Shown here in pieces: positions 51,894 through 54,670 of a stretch of 54,670 nucleotides of DNA (its first letter is position 1; each line of letters starts with the position of its first letter). A program made the position numbers and the translations under genes. This stretch comes from Alistipes sp. GTDB taxonomy: Bacteria; Bacteroidota; Bacteroidia; Bacteroidales; Rikenellaceae. The stretch spans positions 1-54,670 of the forward strand of contig JAFXLG010000012.1 of assembly GCA_017531305.1 (NCBI GenBank), in the 5' to 3' direction. The notes beneath the pieces were generated by a model, which saw only the letters and a program-made list of their open reading frames with translations, was not told the origin of the DNA and searched no databases.

Positions 51894-52427
51894 CTACCCT
51901 TTTTTTGAGCGCAATAAAGATAACTCCTTACGAAAACTTTGGTTACCATCGCATGGAACACCTTGTATATTTAAAGGTGGAGAATAGAAATGAATCAATT
52001 TATACTCCTCGTCATCTATATTCGATGATATTGGCACATAATATACTATCAAATTCTTTTTCATCCACTCACTCAACTTAGATTCATCTGATTTTTCAAA
52101 GGTTGTCTTACCATCATTAGGGTTACGTTTACTACGAGGAATAAGAGGAAAACCTAATAAGCAACCTATACTTTTACGCAATGTAGAACTTCCTCCTGTT
52201 CCATTAAAATGCTTTTTACCTATGCGAGAATATAACCCATCTTTTGTCTGACCTACATATATAACTCTTAAATTCTCATAAAGTTGGAATATTGGTTGAT
52301 ACATAGTCTTAGGCAAATTGCATCCTTCTCGCAAAACAACGATGTAAATACCATTTTGTCCACTAATACTATTAAATGAATCTATAATTGGATCAAATTT
52401 AATAAACCGTAAATTATTCATACTCAT
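51894..52427 (-). CDS. GIY-YIG nuclease-domain protein
   Basis: 177 aa. The GIY-YIG core is visible as NGIYIVVLREG (about 26-36) and RVIYVGQTKDGLYSRIGKKHFNGTGGSSTLRKSIG (about 54-88), with the catalytic Tyr and Arg; the later E in DDEEYKLIHFYSPPLNIQG fits the family metal-binding Glu followed by PPLNxQG. Stand-alone GIY-YIG proteins of this type occur in restriction or DNA-processing contexts. Last gene of the AT-rich WYL operon. Base composition is unlike the flanking core genes, suggesting transfer. An internal ATG at 52421 is an alternative start. Confidence 0.78.
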   Translation of the reverse strand: MSMNNLRFIKFDPIIDSFNSISGQNGIYIVVLREGCNLPKTMYQPIFQLYENLRVIYVGQTKDGLYSRIGKKHFNGTGGSSTLRKSIGCLLGFPLIPRSKRNPNDGKTTFEKSDESKLSEWMKKNLIVYYVPISSNIDDEEYKLIHFYSPPLNIQGVPCDGNQSFRKELSLLRSKKG

Positions 52428-52431
52428 TATT

Positions 52432-52743
52432 TTACTTTAATATTATCCACTCTATTGTTAAGTTGTCGCAATACTCATCTAATTCCAACTCATCAAAAAT
52501 ATCCATTAATCTCGCAGATTGTGCTACAAAATTAATTGCATTATAGCCACCAGAGCGAGCCTTTTGAAGAGCATAGCGCATATAACTCTCACAATGCGTA
52601 AATTCCTCAATAAGAGTTACAAACAAAACCTTCTCGCCATCTTTAACGGTTTCTAAATTCAAGTTAATTGTATCAGCCATCTTGACATCCTTATATCCAA
52701 TGGTGGCTAATACGTTGTAGATTTTTTGTTTAAGTGTGTCCAT
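52432..52743 (-). CDS. Small protein of unknown function (WYL operon)
   Basis: 103 aa, not recognised. Alternating helix/strand pattern (LKQKIYNVLATIGY, TINLNLETVKDGEKVLFVTLIEEF, YMRYALQKARSGGYNAINFVAQSARLMDIFDELELDE, NLTIEWIIL) suggests a compact alpha/beta domain; acidic, no signal peptide. It sits 12 nt after the one-TM gene and 4 nt before the GIY-YIG gene, so it belongs to the same transcript. Confidence 0.65.
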   Translation of the reverse strand: MDTLKQKIYNVLATIGYKDVKMADTINLNLETVKDGEKVLFVTLIEEFTHCESYMRYALQKARSGGYNAINFVAQSARLMDIFDELELDEYCDNLTIEWIILK

Positions 52744-52755
52744 AGTTTATAGATT

Positions 52756-53118
52756 TTAGTCGTGATAATACTCGTATAAATCGTAGTAGTCCGATACATC
52801 ATACCAATCAATGTAATCTCCAACGTCAATAAATACTTTTGGATCAATCCTATTTATTTCATCTTTTTCATTCTCTCGGAGATATATTCGATAACGAATC
52901 AACCTACTCTCATAGTCCAACTCTGCAACATCCTCCGCTCGTTTAGTGGGGTCATAATTTAGCCAATGCGACTCTTGCGTTTGTGGCAAAGGTTGCAGCC
53001 GAGACCACTCATCATAGGCAACTGCAACAACAGCATACAACATCACCACATAGAAAAATGGCTTTGCGAAATACAACGAAAAAGATATTAGGTCTTGCAA
53101 ATCTGTTCTCTCCTCCAT
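52756..53118 (-). CDS. One-TM protein with acidic Tyr-rich tail (WYL operon)
   Basis: 120 aa, not recognised. One membrane segment (about 12-35, SFSLYFAKPFFYVVMLYAVVAVAY), then a polar, acidic domain ending in a run of Asp/Tyr (about 104-120: DWYDVSDYYDLYEYYHD). The start follows the WYL stop by 3 nt. The positive-inside rule does not give a clear topology. The acidic tail might bind a partner or mimic nucleic acid; this is speculation. Confidence 0.6.
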   Translation of the reverse strand: MEERTDLQDLISFSLYFAKPFFYVVMLYAVVAVAYDEWSRLQPLPQTQESHWLNYDPTKRAEDVAELDYESRLIRYRIYLRENEKDEINRIDPKVFIDVGDYIDWYDVSDYYDLYEYYHD

Positions 53119-53121
53119 AAT

Positions 53122-54027
53122 CTAAACTCTATTTCTCTCAACCGCATCACACAGAGTATTATATACGCGCTGTCGCAGAGATATTGGTTTTATAATCTCT
53201 ATCGAGCGACTACGTGCAAGCAACGCCATTACAAAATCATTCGTAATTCTCAGTTGCAATCCAATAGTTACCGAGTTTTCATCCTCCGCCAAGACTCGTT
53301 GGGTGAGATGCAGTGGGAGGCTCTTTACAAATGAACCATCAAGTTTATCATATTTAATAACGATATCTTCAACCTCCTGCTTATTATCAACCCAAATTCC
53401 GAAACTTTCTGTAAACAATTGCTTTATCTCCTCTATTGGTTTGGACTTGAATTTGCGATGTTCCAAGATATTAACACCTTTTATTCGCTCCAAAGCATAT
53501 ACTCTTAATTCTTCTACTTCATTATACCCAATAACATACCACCGATGTTGAGACTCCTTCAAAAGGTGAGGTGATAATATATGAATCATAGACTTATTTG
53601 CATTACGATAATGCTCGTAAGCAATTTCTATCATCCTTCTATTTCTAATTGCAGATAATATTTCATGGAATGAATCACCAATGGGTGGCAATCGATGTTC
53701 CGACTGCACGCAACTCACCAAAGCATTATCATCTATACGGCTTAATAGTTCAAAACTTTGTAGTAACCTTTCATATTCATGAGCCATTATACCCTTATCC
53801 AAAACACAGTAGCCTTTGCGTTTTCTACAATATCCAATTCTTATCTGGAATATATCATATATTACATCAAAATCTCGTTGTAATGTTCGAAGCGTAATTC
53901 CCTTACTATTACCCCCAAGACCTTGTGCCATATATTTCAATAGTTCATCCTTGTCCAATTTAGTATTTGGAGAACTGAACTTATTGGTAAGTCTAACTAT
54001 CCTTTTAATCAATGCTACTATGTCCAT
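53122..54027 (-). CDS. WYL-domain transcriptional regulator
   Basis: 301 aa. N-terminal winged-HTH (about 1-70; GITLRTLQRDFDVIYDIF is the recognition-helix region) and a WYL domain (about 135-205: NRRMIEIAYEHY...HILSPHLLKESQHRWYVIGYNE..LRVYALERIKGV), with W-Y-V in place of W-Y-L, then a C-terminal WCX-like extension. WYL regulators sense nucleic-acid or nucleotide ligands and often control phage-defence and CRISPR loci. First gene of the AT-rich operon, with inverted repeats over its promoter, so autoregulation is likely. Confidence 0.85.
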   Translation of the reverse strand: MDIVALIKRIVRLTNKFSSPNTKLDKDELLKYMAQGLGGNSKGITLRTLQRDFDVIYDIFQIRIGYCRKRKGYCVLDKGIMAHEYERLLQSFELLSRIDDNALVSCVQSEHRLPPIGDSFHEILSAIRNRRMIEIAYEHYRNANKSMIHILSPHLLKESQHRWYVIGYNEVEELRVYALERIKGVNILEHRKFKSKPIEEIKQLFTESFGIWVDNKQEVEDIVIKYDKLDGSFVKSLPLHLTQRVLAEDENSVTIGLQLRITNDFVMALLARSRSIEIIKPISLRQRVYNTLCDAVERNRV

Positions 54028-54042
54028 TTGTATTATTTTCTA

Positions 54043-54077
54043 CAAAGATAGTACACTATCACGACAAAATATGTCGT
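54043..54077 (-). promoter_or_regulatory. WYL operon promoter with two inverted repeats
   Basis: On the minus strand TATCTTTG (54050-54043) is the -7 box, 16 nt before the ATG. GATAGT/ACTATC (54047-54060, 2-nt spacer) overlaps it, and ACGACA/TGTCGT (54061-54077, 5-nt spacer) lies directly upstream. This is the layout of a repressor operator. Confidence 0.6.
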
Positions 54078-54547
54078 CAATATATATATTTATATATTAT
54101 AGGTATTTATTTTCGGTTAAATTATTTCCACATAAAAATATACAATAAATCAAATTCTCGGCTTCGATTGGCGTGCCTCAGCATAGGAGATAAATTTACA
54201 TATAATATATATAAGGTATATAGCACCAAGATTTATAGCTCCCCTTTGTCAAGACTGCGAGTAAGTGAGGGCAGAGGCAAATTTATTTTGACTTTGCCGA
54301 ACGAGAGCAGGCAAGGGAAGACCTTGTGTCTTCCCAAATGGAGAGACAGAGGGGAGGGAATGTCAATATCGGTGCGGCTTGCCGCCTCTTCAAGCGGGTT
54401 GAGATTTTCCGACTCGGCAAAACAAAAGTCCTCCCTCACAGGAGGGAGGATTTAGGAGGGTGGGTAACATAAAAGTCGGCGGCTGCCGCCGATTCAAGCC
54501 GCCTCGCAAAAGAGATTACGCCCCAGAGACAATTGACATATATATGC
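54078..54547. other. Gene-poor region between WYL operon and rRNA
   Basis: About 470 bp with no convincing gene; the open frame across 54012-54455 has no family features. It switches from very AT-rich (54078-54240) to GC-rich hairpins: TCCTCCCT/AGGGAGGA near 54432-54453 and TCGGCGG/CCGCCGA near 54476-54492. Positions 54381-54395 repeat, in inverted orientation, 15 nt of the 5S 3' flank at 54575-54589. It looks like debris around an rRNA operon end. Confidence 0.45.
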
Positions 54548-54575
54548 AAAAAAACCGAGCCCTTATAGGACTCGG
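54548..54575 (-). terminator. rRNA operon terminator
   Basis: Minus strand: CCGAG/CTCGG stem extended by CCT/AGG with one internal mismatch, then seven Ts (54554-54548). It immediately follows the 5S rRNA 3' end. Confidence 0.8.
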
Positions 54576-54579
54576 CTTG

Positions 54580-54670
<91 letters not shown>

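Noticed and set aside
54012-54455. 147-codon open frame before the rRNA
   Set aside because: Begins inside the WYL start region antisense, crosses the promoter repeats and a sharp composition change, and has no protein-like features.

Overview
This window looks like a chromosomal segment from a Bacteroidales bacterium. A Rikenellaceae/Alistipes-like host is my best guess, but it is not proven. The basis is the Bacteroidota-type promoters (TTG about 20 nt upstream of TAnnTTTG) seen repeatedly before genes, gene families typical of the phylum (WbqC-like protein, TGS-domain nucleoside kinase, DUF5106 protein, GH2/GH43/GH125 glycosidases, many lipoprotein signals), and weak Shine-Dalgarno sites. 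Most of the window is dense, ordinary core genome of moderate GC. The last ~2.8 kb is clearly more AT-rich and ends in the 3' part of a 5S rRNA gene on the minus strand.

Layout. 0-9 kb: a GH2-fold protein that lacks both catalytic glutamates, wbqC-like/prmA, xerD, the minus-strand group ispG-recO-small secreted protein, and a GH125 lipoprotein. 9-20 kb: the minus-strand group tonB-hflX-upp, then rlmN-rsmG, a UshA-type phosphoesterase, a nucleoside kinase and gcvP. 20-24.5 kb: a small lipoprotein, a long-range base-paired RNA of about 200-250 nt (6S-like architecture), a SlyD-type FKBP with a Cys/Gly-rich tail, and an unusual trio. The trio is a Ser/Thr-kinase-fold protein with WG-like repeats (interrupted by an in-frame TAG), a complete vWA/MIDAS protein, and a paralogous pseudokinase with WG repeats. 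24.5-32 kb: trxB-rnz-RNA methyltransferase, pdxA, two tiny membrane proteins, thrS-infC. 31.7-35.6 kb: CMP-sugar-type cytidylyltransferase, CE7-like esterase, GT2 glycosyltransferase, and a DUF115/MptE-like protein facing the GT2 gene across two interleaved divergent promoters.

35.6-43.5 kb is a minus-strand group. cstA, a helical unknown, an esterase, a Tat/ferredoxin-type aldo-keto reductase, a NapH-like polyferredoxin and a GH43-like lipoprotein are packed with gaps of a few bases, followed by a DUF5106 protein. 43.6-51.7 kb: thioesterase, tsaC-like gene, yebC, the minus-strand set surE-histidine kinase-response regulator, a VOC protein, rnhB, a polytopic membrane protein, pnuC, and rplS behind a structured leader.

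51.9-54.1 kb: an AT-rich four-gene minus-strand operon of WYL regulator, one-TM acidic protein, small unknown and GIY-YIG nuclease-domain protein, with inverted repeats over its promoter. It looks horizontally acquired and is a candidate defence or mobile-DNA module. The strongest candidates for something new are the kinase/vWA/pseudokinase trio, the WYL/GIY-YIG operon, the structured RNA, the rplS leader and the interleaved promoters at 34.66-34.70 kb.
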